This document shows positions 46,490 through 56,234 of a stretch of DNA of 64,000 nt, in pieces; position 1 is the first letter of the stretch, and the number at the start of each line of letters is the position of its first letter. The notes under the pieces were generated by a model. It did no database searches and had not been told where the DNA came from. It saw nothing but the letters and a program-made list of their open reading frames with translations. The stretch is from Gammaproteobacteria bacterium (GTDB lineage: Bacteria; Pseudomonadota; Gammaproteobacteria; Pseudomonadales; Pseudohongiellaceae), in assembly GCA_030682575.1 (NCBI GenBank), contig JAUXNX010000013.1, positions 62,001 through 126,000 on the forward strand, in the 5' to 3' direction. Position numbers and translations under genes: made by a program.

Positions 46490-47404
46490 ATGTTGCAATC
46501 GGAACAGCCCGAGACAAGCCAGCGTTGCGGATTCATAGCCATTGTTGGCAGGCCCAATGTTGGGAAGTCCACGTTGCTGAATCATCTGTTACAGCAGAAG
46601 ATCAGTATCACTTCGCGTAAGCCGCAGACCACCAGACACCGCATCATGGGCATCAAGACTGTTGCTGATACACAGTTCGTATATGTCGATACCCCCGGCA
46701 TTCACAAGAGCCAGAAAAAAGCCATCAATCGTGTCATGAACAACACCGCCACCAGCACGCTCGACGGCGTCGATGTGGTGCTATTCGTCGTCGAACGTCT
46801 GGTATTCAACGAAGAGGATGAAATGGTGTTGGAGGCCTTGCTCAAGGTGAAGGTGCCAGTCCTGCTGCTGATCAATAAATGTGATCTGTTGGACTCCCGT
46901 GAGAGACTCCTTCCTCATATCGAACGATTGTCAAAGCGTCGCGAATTTGCCGACATCATTCCCTTGTCAGTGCTTGGTGGTCACAATCTGGATGTCGTAG
47001 AGAACTGCGTACAGAAATATCTGCCAACAGGTCCGTTTTTGTTCCCTGAAGATCAGGTAACGGACAAGAGTTCACGCTTTCTGGCTGCCGAAATCATTCG
47101 TGAAAAAATCACACGTCAACTTGGCGATGAGCTGCCGTACGAAGTGACGGTGGAGATTGAAAAATACACGCTGCAGGGAGAGATACTTCACATTCATGGC
47201 CTGATCCTGGTCGATAAGGAAAGCCAAAAGCAGATCATCATTGGTAAGAGTGGTGATCGACTCAAACTTATCGGCAGTGCTGCACGGTTGGATATGGAAA
47301 AGGTGTTTGAGTCCAAGGTCATGCTCAATTTGTGGGTCAAGGTGAAAAGTGGGTGGGCGGACGATGAACGTGCGTTGCACAGCCTTGGTTATTATCAGGA
47401 CTGA
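46490..47404 (+). CDS. era: GTPase Era
   Basis: A 304-residue GTPase for 16S rRNA maturation and 30S assembly. G motifs are GRPNVGKSTLLN, DTPGIHKSQ, NKCDLL and SVLGG. The C-terminal KH domain (QIIIGKSGDRLKLIGSAARLDME) binds the 3' end of 16S rRNA. It ends with WVKVKSGWADDERALHSLGY. It sits between rnc and recO, the standard order. Confidence 0.98.
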   Translation: MLQSEQPETSQRCGFIAIVGRPNVGKSTLLNHLLQQKISITSRKPQTTRHRIMGIKTVADTQFVYVDTPGIHKSQKKAINRVMNNTATSTLDGVDVVLFVVERLVFNEEDEMVLEALLKVKVPVLLLINKCDLLDSRERLLPHIERLSKRREFADIIPLSVLGGHNLDVVENCVQKYLPTGPFLFPEDQVTDKSSRFLAAEIIREKITRQLGDELPYEVTVEIEKYTLQGEILHIHGLILVDKESQKQIIIGKSGDRLKLIGSAARLDMEKVFESKVMLNLWVKVKSGWADDERALHSLGYYQD

Positions 47405-47434
47405 TGTTCAGCGCGTGCTGATGCGGAGTTGCTC

Positions 47435-48163
47435 ATGACAGCCAAGATTGATCTGCAACCCGCCTACGTTCTGCACACTCATCCTTTTCAGAATACCAGT
47501 TTGCTGGTCGATTTTTTTTGTCTCGATTATGGCCGCATACGCGCGGTTGCCAAGGGAGCACGGCGCCCGAAATCACGCACCCGTGCCCTGTTGCAGCCTT
47601 TTCATCCACTCCTAGTCACCTTGGCGGGCAGGTCAGAATTGAAGAACCTGATCGCTGTCGAAGGTAGCGTCAATGCATTCAATCTGCAGGGACCCAGACT
47701 GTTCAGTGGTATGTACCTGAATGAGCTGTTAGTCAGGTTGCTGCACTTCAATGATGAGCACACACAACTCTACCAGGCGTACCAGCAAACCATCATTGGC
47801 TTGCACGGGGATCGTGACCTCAGCCAGCTTCTGCGTTGCTTTGAGCTTGAACTTCTGAACTCCCTGGGTTACGGCCTCAATCGTGAGGTAGACTGCAATA
47901 CAGGCGATACCATTGAGCCAGATGCCCTATACTTGTTCCACCCGGATATAGGCTTTGAGCGCATTTTGGGCAGCGTCGAGAATCGTTCCAACAATCCGGG
48001 GTTGTTTAGCGGAACCGAGATATTGTCTTTGAGCAGCAGCAACCCGGAGGACAAAGCAACCAACAATGCAGCCAGGCGTCTTACCCGCATCGCACTGCAG
48101 GCGCATCTTGGAGACAAGCCTTTGGTGAGCCGCGAGCTGTTTCTGAAGCAGAGAGAATCCTGA
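47435..48163 (+). CDS. recO: DNA repair protein RecO
   Basis: Loads RecA on SSB-coated DNA with RecR. The 242-residue protein starts with the OB fold (AYVLHTHPFQNTSLLVDFFCLDYGRIRAVAKGARRPKSR), followed by the helical domain (LFSGMYLNELLVRLLH). The C-terminal domain lacks obvious zinc Cys motifs, as usual in gammaproteobacteria. The ATG at 47435 has GGAG 8 bases upstream. pdxJ and acpS, which follow recO in E. coli and Pseudomonas, are not here; cysM follows instead. Confidence 0.93.
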   Translation: MTAKIDLQPAYVLHTHPFQNTSLLVDFFCLDYGRIRAVAKGARRPKSRTRALLQPFHPLLVTLAGRSELKNLIAVEGSVNAFNLQGPRLFSGMYLNELLVRLLHFNDEHTQLYQAYQQTIIGLHGDRDLSQLLRCFELELLNSLGYGLNREVDCNTGDTIEPDALYLFHPDIGFERILGSVENRSNNPGLFSGTEILSLSSSNPEDKATNNAARRLTRIALQAHLGDKPLVSRELFLKQRES

Positions 48164-48225
48164 TTGCTTTCAGGCATGGGCAATACAAGGTAAAATCGCG
48201 CAAAATTTCTACTCGGGACACCCGC

Positions 48226-49119
48226 ATGTCAACGAATTATCCTCTGATCGAATCCCAGATTGGCAATACGCCACTGGTTCGTTTGGCACGATTGCCTGGC
48301 AATACCAGCAACACGCTGCTCGTGAAACTGGAGGGCAATAACCCGGCGGGTTCTGTCAAGGATCGCCCCGCCTACAACATGATCGTGCAGGCTGAAGTGC
48401 GTGGCGATATCAAGCCTGGGGATACGCTGATCGAGGCTACCAGCGGTAATACCGGTATCGCACTTGCCATGGTGTGCGCCATTAAGGGATACAAACTCAT
48501 CCTCATCATGCCGGATAACATGTCTGCGGAAAGGCGAGCCTCAATGTCTGCCTATGGTGCGGAGCTGATTCTAGTCAACGAAGCGGCAGGCATGGAAGGA
48601 GCCAGGGATCTTGCGACAAAAATGAGCAGAGAAGGGCGCGGTAGGGTACTGGATCAGTTTGCCAATCTCGACAATCCCAGCGCGCATTATCAGCATACTG
48701 GACCCGAGATATGGCGCGATACGCAGGGGCAGATTACGCATTTTGTGAGTTCGATGGGGACAACCGGCACCATCATGGGAGTTTCCCGGTTCCTCAAAGA
48801 GCAGAATCCCAACGTGACCATCGTCGGGCTGCAACCTCAAGAGGGGTCGCGTATTCCTGGTATCCGTCGCTGGCCCATTGAGTATTTACCTTCAATTTTC
48901 GATGCTTCCAGGGTCGATCTGATCATGGACATAGATCAACGTGACGCGGAGCGTACAATGAAGGCGCTGGCCCGCGAGGAAGGCATTTTCTGTGGTGTGT
49001 CCTCCGGAGGCTCAGTGTTCGCTGCACTCGAGCTGAGCAGGTCGCTTGAGAATGCAGTGATCGTGGCTATCATTTGTGATCGTGGTGATCGCTATCTCTC
49101 CACCGGTGTGTTTTCCTGA
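48226..49119 (+). CDS. cysM: Cysteine synthase B
   Basis: PLP enzyme making cysteine from O-acetylserine and sulfide or thiosulfate. The 297-residue protein contains NNPAGSVKDRPAYNM with the PLP Lys, TSGNTGIALAMV for cofactor binding, SSMGTTGTIMGVS, and GIFCGVSSGGS. The RDTQGQITHF and WPIEYLP segments are CysM-like rather than CysK-like. cysM next to rlmD, relA and mazG is also the Pseudomonas order. Confidence 0.95.
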   Translation: MSTNYPLIESQIGNTPLVRLARLPGNTSNTLLVKLEGNNPAGSVKDRPAYNMIVQAEVRGDIKPGDTLIEATSGNTGIALAMVCAIKGYKLILIMPDNMSAERRASMSAYGAELILVNEAAGMEGARDLATKMSREGRGRVLDQFANLDNPSAHYQHTGPEIWRDTQGQITHFVSSMGTTGTIMGVSRFLKEQNPNVTIVGLQPQEGSRIPGIRRWPIEYLPSIFDASRVDLIMDIDQRDAERTMKALAREEGIFCGVSSGGSVFAALELSRSLENAVIVAIICDRGDRYLSTGVFS

Positions 49120-49216
49120 AAGCGCCCCCTATTCATGACCATCCTCGGGATGGCATGGCGATAGTTTTCGTCGTGTTGTCCTGATTGTCGATTAACCTTC
49201 AAAACAAGAATCCGCT

Positions 49217-50614
49217 ATGAGAAAAACCAGACGGCAACGTCATAAAATTCCTGTTGAACCAATCGAGATCACCATCCAGCGGCTCAGTCATGAAGGGAGA
49301 GGTGTGGCCAGCATTGATGGCAAGATCGCATTTGTTGACGGTGCCTTGCCTGGCGAAACCGTCAAGGCCACTTTTACCAGTTGTCGCAGTCAGTTTGACG
49401 AACTCAAGGTTGAGGAAATTCTGGTCCCCTCAGTTGATCGTGTTGACCCTCCATGCACTCATGCGGACATATGCGGTGGTTGCTCCATGCAACACATCAG
49501 CACCGCCGCGCAGATTGCCTTGAAGGAACACGTATTACACGAACAGATGAAGCACATTGCAGGTCTGAGTGATTACGAACACCTGCCACCCATGCTCGGT
49601 CATACTGAGGGGTATCGTCGCAAGGCCAGGCTTGCCGCCCGCTTTGTCAGCAAGAAGGATGAGATGCTGATCGGTTTCCGGGAGAAGAACAGTTCCTTCA
49701 TAGCGCAGATGGGCAGTTGTGCCGTTCTGGTCCCCGATGTCTCAGCACTGATAACACCGTTACGGCAGTTGCTGGCAACCTTCGCTGGACGCTTGCAAAT
49801 TCCGCAGATTGAAGTGGCTGTTGGTGAACGGGAGCCAGAGGATATGGGGGTGATCGAGAGCGAAAGTATTACACAGTATCAGGTGGCTTTAATCGTGCGA
49901 CATCTCGAAGATCTGGTGGACGAAGATAAAGAGAAGCTGCTGGCGTTTGCAGAACAATACGACATACATCTATATATGCAACCAAAGGGCCCGGATTCTG
50001 TCCACAAGGTGTGGCCTCAAGACAACTGCGACAGACTCTTCTACACCCTGCCTGAGTTTGGTTTGCGCGTGGCATTTCATCCCTCCGACTTCACCCAGGT
50101 CAATGGCGATATAAATAGAAGGATGATTTCTCAAGCGCTCACCTTGCTTGATCTTCAGCCTGAGGATGTTGTGCTTGATCTCTTCTGTGGTCTTGGCAAT
50201 TTTACATTGCCGATTGCTACACGCTGCGCACGGGTGGTAGGTGTTGAGGGCAGCGATGAGATGGTACGGCGCGGTACCGAGAACGCTATAGCCAATTCGA
50301 TCAGCAATGCCTCATTCTACTCAGCGAACCTGTGCGTGGACTTTGATGAGTCGACTTGGGCGCAACCTGCTTATGACAAGATTCTGATTGATCCACCGCG
50401 CTCCGGCGCCGTTGAAATAATTCCTCGCATAGCGGCATTTCGCGCAAGGAAAATTGTCTATATTTCCTGCAATCCAGCAACTCTGGCTCGCGATGCAGGA
50501 GAACTGGTCAAGCACGGTTACGTTTTGAAGCAAGCCGGAATAATGGATATGTTCCCGCATACGGGGCATGTGGAGTCCATTGCCGAATTCATACTGGCGA
50601 AGACGCGGCACTGA
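49217..50614 (+). CDS. rlmD: 23S rRNA (uracil-1939-C5)-methyltransferase RlmD
   Basis: A 465-residue SAM-dependent methyltransferase. It has an N-terminal TRAM domain (ITIQRLSHEGRGVASIDGK) and a [4Fe-4S] site in PPCTHADICGGCSMQH with a fourth Cys in MGSCAVL. The Rossmann motif is VVLDLFCGLGNFTLP. The catalytic DPPRSGAVE and SCNPATLARD segment, containing the nucleophilic Cys, follows. It is separated from cysM by 97 bases and from relA by 36. Confidence 0.96.
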   Translation: MRKTRRQRHKIPVEPIEITIQRLSHEGRGVASIDGKIAFVDGALPGETVKATFTSCRSQFDELKVEEILVPSVDRVDPPCTHADICGGCSMQHISTAAQIALKEHVLHEQMKHIAGLSDYEHLPPMLGHTEGYRRKARLAARFVSKKDEMLIGFREKNSSFIAQMGSCAVLVPDVSALITPLRQLLATFAGRLQIPQIEVAVGEREPEDMGVIESESITQYQVALIVRHLEDLVDEDKEKLLAFAEQYDIHLYMQPKGPDSVHKVWPQDNCDRLFYTLPEFGLRVAFHPSDFTQVNGDINRRMISQALTLLDLQPEDVVLDLFCGLGNFTLPIATRCARVVGVEGSDEMVRRGTENAIANSISNASFYSANLCVDFDESTWAQPAYDKILIDPPRSGAVEIIPRIAAFRARKIVYISCNPATLARDAGELVKHGYVLKQAGIMDMFPHTGHVESIAEFILAKTRH

Positions 50615-50650
50615 TTTGCATACCGGCACATGCCTACGGTGGATTGACTC

Positions 50651-52897
50651 ATGGTACATGTAAGAGAAAAGCACACATTCAATCCCGACGGCAGTATTCG
50701 TTTCGATGAATGGCTGGCCGGCCTGCAGGCTAATGGTCGATTGGATAATCCCGAAAAGATTCAGCGCGCCTGCGAACTCAGTTTTCAGGCGGAGCAGAAG
50801 GCTATTGCCGCACATAATACCTGGTCCTCGCGAAGCAGCAGCTATATCACGGGTCTTGAAATGGCTGAAATACTAGTCGAGTTGCATCTGGACAGTGAGG
50901 CAGTCATAGCATCCATTCTCTACCGCGCGGTACGTGAATCCCGCATGACTCTTGAATACTTGAGTGCGGAGTTCGGAAGTGGCGTCGCCAAGCTGGTTGA
51001 AGGGGTGCTGCGCATGGCCGCGATCAACGAAACTGATACCAGTCGCAAACGGGTGCTCGGTCAAAGCGAAGATCAGGTGGAAAATGTTCGCAAGATGCTC
51101 CTGGCCCTGATCGACGATGTACGCGTGGCGTTGATCAAGCTGGCAGAAAGGACCTGTGCTCTGCGCGCAGTCAAGGAAGCGCCTGAGGAGAAGCGCTTGC
51201 GCGTAGCCCGTGAGGTATTTGAAATATACGTTCCGTTGGCGCATCGGCTCGGTATCGGGCAATTGAAGTGGGAATTGGAGGATTTGTCCTTTCGCTACCT
51301 GCAGGAAGAAAACTACAAACGCATTGCTGCGCTGCTTGATGAGCGTAGGGTTGATCGCGAACGATTTGTCAGCGAAGTGATTGACGAGTTACGGCGACAA
51401 CTTGATAGAGCCAATATCGACGCCGAAGTAACTGGCAGGGCCAAGAATATCTACAGTATCTGGCGCAAGATGCAGGCCAAGAAACTCGATTTTTCGCAGA
51501 TCTTCGATATTCGCGCCGTGCGTATTCTGGTGCCGGATATCCGTGACTGCTACGCAACCCTGGGTATTGTGCACAACCTGTGGCGCGTCATCCCCAACGA
51601 ATTCGACGACTATATTGCTACCCCGAAGGAGAACGGTTACCAGTCGCTTCATACTGCTGTTATTGGTCCTGACAAGAAGGTATTCGAGATTCAAATCCGT
51701 ACGTTTGCAATGGACGAAGACGCTGAACTGGGTGTATGTGCCCACTGGCGCTACAAAGAAGGAATCAAGGATCCTGGCTACAAGGACAGCTTCGACGACA
51801 AGATTGCCTGGCTGCGGCAACTGCTGGCTTGGCATGATGAGATGGGTATGGTTGGCGGACTCGCGGAACAACTGCGTAGTGACTCCACGACGCCGGATCG
51901 TGTGTATGTATTCACACCCGAAGGCCATGTTGTTGACATGATGAAAGGTGCCACGCCGCTGGATTTTGCCTACTATGTGCATACCGAGGTTGGTAACAAG
52001 TGTTGTGGGGCCCGCGTCAACGGAAAAACGGTGCCATTGAACTATCGCCTGCAGACCGGTGATCGCGTAGAGGTGTTGGCAGACGATAACAGTTCTCCAA
52101 GTCGCGATTGGCTCAAACCGGGTCTTGGCTATGCTAATACGCCTCGTGCGCAGGCTAAACTGATGCAATGGTTCAAGACCCAGGGACGCGAACAGAATGT
52201 CACTCATGGAAAGACATTGCTGACGGAAGAATTCGAAAGACTCGCAGTCAAAAATCCCAATTACAGAGAACTGGCTCGAAAGCTCGGTTGCCGAAATGAA
52301 GAAACCTTGTTTGCTGCAGTCGGAGTGAGTGCTATTACCGTGGACGAAGTCATCAACGCAGCACAGGATCTGTCGCAGTTACTGTGTGTGCTGGATGAAA
52401 GCACGCCGGTCAGTGTGGCGGTTCAGCCTTCGACTCAGGTATATGGTGCTGGACGTTTTCCGACTCAACTTGGTACATGCTGCGCTCCACAACCTGGTGA
52501 TGCTATTGCCGGTTGTCTGGTCGAAGGCAACCAGGTCGTGGTACATAGGACCGACTGTGCCGCAGTGCTGCAATATCAACAGACGGGTCATGGCAACCTC
52601 ATTGAAGTCCATTGGAGTGATGGTCGACGTGTCAGCATTCCCGTTGAGCTGTTCATTCTTGCCTACGATCGTGCGGGATTGTTGCGGGATATTACCACTA
52701 TTTTGGCCGATGCCAGGATAGAGGTCATGGAGGTCAATACTCGAACTGATCGTGCCGCAGGGACCGCCAGAATGAGTCTGCAGATTGAGGTTGGCTCGTT
52801 TCACGAACTGTCCAGGGTGCTGGAAAAGATCAGTCATCTGAATAACGTGATTGAAGCCCGCCGGGTTGACGTTGATCTGCGCTCGGCAGGTACCTGA
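50651..52897 (+). CDS. relA: GTP pyrophosphokinase RelA
   Basis: Makes (p)ppGpp on stalled ribosomes. The 748-residue protein has an N-terminal pseudo-hydrolase domain in which the HD pair is lost (ASILYRAVRESRMT), so it is RelA rather than bifunctional SpoT. The synthetase domain is intact (FDIRAVRILV, TPKENGYQSLHTAV, EDAELGVCAHWRYKEG). A TGS domain (VYVFTPEGHVVDMMKGATPLDFAYYVH), a zinc-finger-like region with several Cys (GTCCAPQPGDAI), and a C-terminal ACT domain follow. mazG is downstream, as in Pseudomonas and E. coli. Confidence 0.98.
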   Translation: MVHVREKHTFNPDGSIRFDEWLAGLQANGRLDNPEKIQRACELSFQAEQKAIAAHNTWSSRSSSYITGLEMAEILVELHLDSEAVIASILYRAVRESRMTLEYLSAEFGSGVAKLVEGVLRMAAINETDTSRKRVLGQSEDQVENVRKMLLALIDDVRVALIKLAERTCALRAVKEAPEEKRLRVAREVFEIYVPLAHRLGIGQLKWELEDLSFRYLQEENYKRIAALLDERRVDRERFVSEVIDELRRQLDRANIDAEVTGRAKNIYSIWRKMQAKKLDFSQIFDIRAVRILVPDIRDCYATLGIVHNLWRVIPNEFDDYIATPKENGYQSLHTAVIGPDKKVFEIQIRTFAMDEDAELGVCAHWRYKEGIKDPGYKDSFDDKIAWLRQLLAWHDEMGMVGGLAEQLRSDSTTPDRVYVFTPEGHVVDMMKGATPLDFAYYVHTEVGNKCCGARVNGKTVPLNYRLQTGDRVEVLADDNSSPSRDWLKPGLGYANTPRAQAKLMQWFKTQGREQNVTHGKTLLTEEFERLAVKNPNYRELARKLGCRNEETLFAAVGVSAITVDEVINAAQDLSQLLCVLDESTPVSVAVQPSTQVYGAGRFPTQLGTCCAPQPGDAIAGCLVEGNQVVVHRTDCAAVLQYQQTGHGNLIEVHWSDGRRVSIPVELFILAYDRAGLLRDITTILADARIEVMEVNTRTDRAAGTARMSLQIEVGSFHELSRVLEKISHLNNVIEARRVDVDLRSAGT

Positions 52898-52960
52898 TCG
52901 ATTAGAGCAGAACCACAAGCATTGACCCGCACGAATTGAGTTGAGTACAGGGACCAGACT

Positions 52961-53833
52961 ATGACGCAACAGTATACGCTTCACGACTTGCTCACACTTA
53001 TGTCCAATTTGCGGCATCCCGAATTGGGGTGCAGTTGGGACAGAAAACAGACGATGCAGACTCTTACCGCTTACTCACTGGAAGAGGTATATGAGGTCAT
53101 TGATGCAGTGGAGCGACAGGACGATGCGCAGCTTCGGGATGAGCTGGGGGATTTGCTTTTCCAAATCGTGTTCTATGCTCAAATTGCTACTGAGGAAGAT
53201 CGTTTCGGTTTCACGGATGTTGTTCACTCCATTGCAGACAAGTTGCTTAGACGTCATCCACATATCTTTCCCGATGCGACTCTGAGCAGTTTTGGCACTA
53301 GTGCCAATAACGTCATTACTGCGGAGCAAGTTGCAGCCAACTGGGAGTTGCTCAAGAACGCGGAACGGAAGGGGAGAGCAGTCAGAGTCGAAAGTGCAGA
53401 GGCAGTCAGCCTGATGGATGATGTGCCGATGTCATTGCCTGCGATGGATCGTGCCAGAAAGTTGCAGAAGCGTGCAGCCTCGGTCGGATTTGATTGGCAG
53501 GATTACCACCCTGTACTGCATAAACTGCAAGAAGAGATCGCAGAGCTGGAACAGGAAGTGTCCGCAGGCGATCAGGCGAAGATTGTAGCCGAACTGGGCG
53601 ATGTGCTGTTTACCTGCGCCAATCTGGCGCGCCACCTCGGGGTTGATCCTGAAATGGCACTGCGTGCCAGCAATCGTAAATTCGAAGAGCGCTTCCGGCG
53701 AATGGAAAATAGAGCAGCAGCAATAACTGATTCGTTTGCGACCCTTTCAACTGAAGAAATGAATGGTCTATGGAATGAGATCAAAAAGGCAGAATATGTA
53801 TCCGTCAATCCGGCGGAGTCAGGCGGTCGATAG
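52961..53833 (+). CDS. mazG: Nucleoside triphosphate pyrophosphohydrolase MazG
   Basis: A 290-residue protein with two MazG domains. The first has YSLEEVYEVIDAVERQDDAQLRDELGDLLFQIVFYAQIA with the EExxE and ExxD metal residues. The second has LQEEIAELEQEV then ELGDVLFTCANLARHLGV. It hydrolyses non-canonical NTPs and lowers (p)ppGpp in starvation. It is longer than the usual 263-276 residues because of a segment between the domains (around residue 125-160). The relA-mazG linkage is conserved. Confidence 0.96.
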   Translation: MTQQYTLHDLLTLMSNLRHPELGCSWDRKQTMQTLTAYSLEEVYEVIDAVERQDDAQLRDELGDLLFQIVFYAQIATEEDRFGFTDVVHSIADKLLRRHPHIFPDATLSSFGTSANNVITAEQVAANWELLKNAERKGRAVRVESAEAVSLMDDVPMSLPAMDRARKLQKRAASVGFDWQDYHPVLHKLQEEIAELEQEVSAGDQAKIVAELGDVLFTCANLARHLGVDPEMALRASNRKFEERFRRMENRAAAITDSFATLSTEEMNGLWNEIKKAEYVSVNPAESGGR

Positions 53834-54019
53834 CGGGTGTCTACTACAGTCAATCGTCGACAACTGATTTCTTGTTTTGCGCGCCAGCTTTAGTGTATGG
53901 TCGCTCCTTTTGAGTCGGTTCTCGGAATTCAGATTACAGAAACAACGACTACAACAGTAATTACCAACCCAGTTGGCAAGCCCACCTCAGTGAGGTTGGG
54001 TTTGACCGAGGAGAGAGAT

Positions 54020-54673
54020 ATGCGAATTATTTTATTGGGAGCGCCCGGCGCAGGAAAGGGGACGCAGGCCCACTTCATCACTACAAAATTCGGCGTTCCA
54101 CAGATCTCGACAGGCGACATGTTGCGTGCTGCTGTAAAGGCAGAATCGCCACTAGGGAAGCAGGTCAAGGAAGTCATGGCTTCCGGTGGTTTGGTGACCG
54201 ACGAGATCATCATTGCTTTGGTAAAAGAGCGTATCGCGCAGCCGGATTGTGCAAATGGATTTCTATTTGATGGTTTCCCTCGCACTATTCCCCAGGCGCA
54301 GGCCATGGAGGATGCCGATATTGCAATTGATGTAGTAATTGAGATTACTGTTGATGACGAGGAAATCGTCAAGCGTCTCAGCGGTCGTCGGGTACATTTG
54401 GACTCTGGACGCGTCTACCACGTTGAGTTTAACCCTCCTCAAAAACCCGGTGTTGATGACGTAAGCGGCGAAGTATTGATCCAGCGCGACGACGATAAAG
54501 AAGAAACGGTCCGCAAGCGCCTGCATGTTTACCACGAGCAGACCAAGCCGTTGGTGGACTTCTATCAGAAGCTGCAGGACAAAGGACACTGTGTGAAAGT
54601 AATGCGTCTGAATGGCAAAGATCACGTCGACACCGTTCGTGAAAAGATAAGTACAATACTTTCCGCCTCCTGA
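54020..54673 (+). CDS. adk: Adenylate kinase
   Basis: Interconverts ATP, AMP and ADP. The 217-residue long-form enzyme has P-loop [10 protein letters not shown] at residues 7-16, the AMP-binding DMLRAAV and [11 protein letters not shown] segments, and a LID starting [19 protein letters not shown] that lacks zinc Cys, as in other gammaproteobacteria. The ATG at 54020 has GAGGAGAGAGAT just upstream. An in-frame Thr-rich extension to 53897 was rejected. A GC-rich hairpin (CCCACCTCA with TGAGGTTGGG) sits 20-40 bases before the start. Confidence 0.97.
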   Translation: MRIILLGAPGAGKGTQAHFITTKFGVPQISTGDMLRAAVKAESPLGKQVKEVMASGGLVTDEIIIALVKERIAQPDCANGFLFDGFPRTIPQAQAMEDADIAIDVVIEITVDDEEIVKRLSGRRVHLDSGRVYHVEFNPPQKPGVDDVSGEVLIQRDDDKEETVRKRLHVYHEQTKPLVDFYQKLQDKGHCVKVMRLNGKDHVDTVREKISTILSAS

Positions 54674-55060
54674 GCAATATCTGTGGCGGGTACAAACGGT
54701 GTTTTGTTTTCGCCACAGATGATCTTCCAGCTGCGCTTCGAGCAGTTGAATTTCCCGTTTTTATTTCGTTAGCCCGAAATTCTTGCTTCACAAGACAGTC
54801 AAAAATCCTTTTTTGTTTACTTTGTTAAACTTCTTCAAACGAGAGCCCACTAAGACTAAATTCATGAAGTGAGCCCGACAAGGGTTCGCGAAACGAAATA
54901 ATTTGATTTATTTTGCAAATTAAGTTGATTTTTTTGAAAATTTTGAGCACGCGCGCTATTTAGCTGATATTTTTTGTGCTATGGTGCCGTCCAAACGTGG
55001 CACAGCTCACGTTGAAAAAATTAAGGTGGTTTTGTTCCACATATTAGGAGAGATAACAGT
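54674..55060 (+). other. AT-rich intergenic region between adk and the H1-like gene
   Basis: 387 bases without a gene. The first part holds the perfect inverted repeat at 54679-54720. From about 54890 to 54975 the DNA is very A/T-rich, with runs such as seven T. A TGCTATGGT at 54978 could be an extended -10. The strong ribosome-binding site AGGAGAGATAACAGT comes just before the next start. Confidence 0.5.
54679..54720 (+). repeat. Perfect 10-bp inverted repeat after adk
   Basis: ATCTGTGGCG and CGCCACAGAT flank a 22-base T/G-rich spacer. The stem could end adk transcription, but no T tract follows, so it may instead protect the 3' end or bind a protein. Confidence 0.5.
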
Positions 55061-56119
55061 ATGGCTAAAGTTAAAGCGACAAAGAAGGCGCCTGCTAAAT
55101 CGGCAGTAAAAAAAACCGGTGATGCTGCTCTTGCGAAAGCACAAGCATCCTTAGCAAAACTGCAGAAAGATGCAGCAGCTCAGGCCAAACAACTTACTGC
55201 AGCGCAGAAGAAAGCAGCTTCAGCTAAGGCCGCGGCCGCAAAAAGCTCCACTGCTGCAAACAAGAAGGTTGCTGAAAAGGCGAAAGCAGCTGCAACTAAA
55301 CTGGCTGCCAAAGTCCGCGAACTGAACGCTAAACTCAAGTCTGTACAATCCAGTGTCAAATCCGCTGAAACTGCCGCAAAAGTCAAAGCTGCTGCGGAAG
55401 CAAGAAAGAAAGCAGCTGAAGCCAGAAAGGCTGCAATTGCTGCCAAAGCTGAGGGAGATCTTGCCAAGGCTGTGAAGGCATTCGCCGATGCCTGGAAGAA
55501 GAAGCGTGCCAAGTCTGATTCCAGCAAAGAAGCAGCCCGCACCAAGAAAGAAAACCTCAAACGCAAAATAGCTGCCAAGAAAGCTGCGGTGAAGGCAAAG
55601 GCAGCAGCTCAGAAGGCTGCCATTAAGGCGAAGGCCGCTGCCAAGAAGCGTATTGCAAGAGAACGTCTGGCTGCTCGCAAAGCTGCAGCAAGAGCGAAAG
55701 CTGCTGCCAAGAAACTGGCTCTGAGAGAAAAAGCAGCAGCGCGTAAGGCGCTTCAAAAAGCTAAAACTGCAGTGAAGAAGGCACCAGGCAAAGCAAAAGC
55801 GGTTGCCAGGAAAGCAGTTGCCTCCGTCAAGAAGACGGTTGCGAAAGTGAAGGCTGCAGCAAAACCGAAAGCAAAGGCAAAAACGTCTGCGAAGAAGGTA
55901 GTGGCAAAGAAAGCTCCCGCAAAGAAAGCCGCTGCCAAGAAGGCTCCCGCAAAGAAAGCAGCAGCTAAAAAAGCTCCCGCAAAGAAAGTCGTAGCCAAAA
56001 AGGCTCCAGCAAAGAAAGCCTCGGCAAAGAAAGCAGCTAAAAAAGCTCCTGCCAAGCGCGCAGCAAAGCCGAAAGCGGCACCGACCGCTCCAGCAGCAGC
56101 GGCGCCAGCAACAGCTTGA
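55061..56119 (+). CDS. Histone H1-like lysine/alanine-rich nucleoid protein (AlgP-like)
   Basis: A 352-residue protein made almost wholly of Ala and Lys with some Val and Arg. The N-terminal half is a probable coiled coil ([26 protein letters not shown] and [21 protein letters not shown]). The C-terminal half has [10 protein letters not shown]-type repeats like eukaryotic H1 tails and AlgP (AlgR3) of Pseudomonas, which binds DNA and affects alginate genes. It has a strong ribosome-binding site, AGGAGAGATAACAGT, suggesting high expression. Repeat number often varies between strains. A role in nucleoid structure is inferred from composition. Confidence 0.85.
   Translation: MAKVKATKKAPAKSAVKKTGDAALAKAQASLAKLQKDAAAQAKQLTAAQKKAASAKAAAAKSSTAANKKVAEKAKAAATKLAAKVRELNAKLKSVQSSVKSAETAAKVKAAAEARKKAAEARKAAIAAKAEGDLAKAVKAFADAWKKKRAKSDSSKEAARTKKENLKRKIAAKKAAVKAKAAAQKAAIKAKAAAKKRIARERLAARKAAARAKAAAKKLALREKAAARKALQKAKTAVKKAPGKAKAVARKAVASVKKTVAKVKAAAKPKAKAKTSAKKVVAKKAPAKKAAAKKAPAKKAAAKKAPAKKVVAKKAPAKKASAKKAAKKAPAKRAAKPKAAPTAPAAAAPATA
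55911..56030 (+). repeat. 30-bp coding tandem repeat, four units
   Basis: Four 30-base units, each reading as a [10 protein letters not shown]-like decapeptide (starting at 55911, 55941, 55971 and 56001), with scattered third-position changes. Degenerate copies extend on both sides. This is the H1-like tail, not a CRISPR array. Confidence 0.8.
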
Positions 56120-56174
56120 CATGACGATTGGTGAGGGAGTTTGAGACCCTTATCCAGGTCGTTGTGCAATACAA

Positions 56175-56210
56175 GAATCCCTCGGGGAGCAAACTCTCTG
56201 AGGGATTCTT
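56175..56210 (+). terminator. Terminator after the H1-like gene
   Basis: GAATCCCTC and GAGGGATTC form a perfect 9-bp stem extended inside by GGGAG/CTCTC pairing. It is followed by a T-rich stretch. It ends about 25 bases before the tsaB start. Confidence 0.7.
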
Positions 56211-56222
56211 CATTTCCTTCTG

Positions 56223-56228
56223 TATAAT
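56223..56228 (+). promoter_or_regulatory. TATAAT box immediately upstream of tsaB
   Basis: A perfect -10 hexamer ends 6 bases before the tsaB ATG. Initiation about 7 bases downstream would begin at or near the A of ATG, giving a leaderless message. No Shine-Dalgarno is seen. The -35 is unclear. Confidence 0.45.
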
Positions 56229-56234
56229 CGCCGC

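Noticed and set aside
53897-54019. In-frame Thr-rich N-terminal extension of adk
   Set aside because: Adenylate kinase homology and a strong ribosome-binding site both begin at 54020.
55911-56030. Regular 30-bp repeats that could suggest a CRISPR array
   Set aside because: The units are contiguous, without spacers, and keep one reading frame inside a coding gene.
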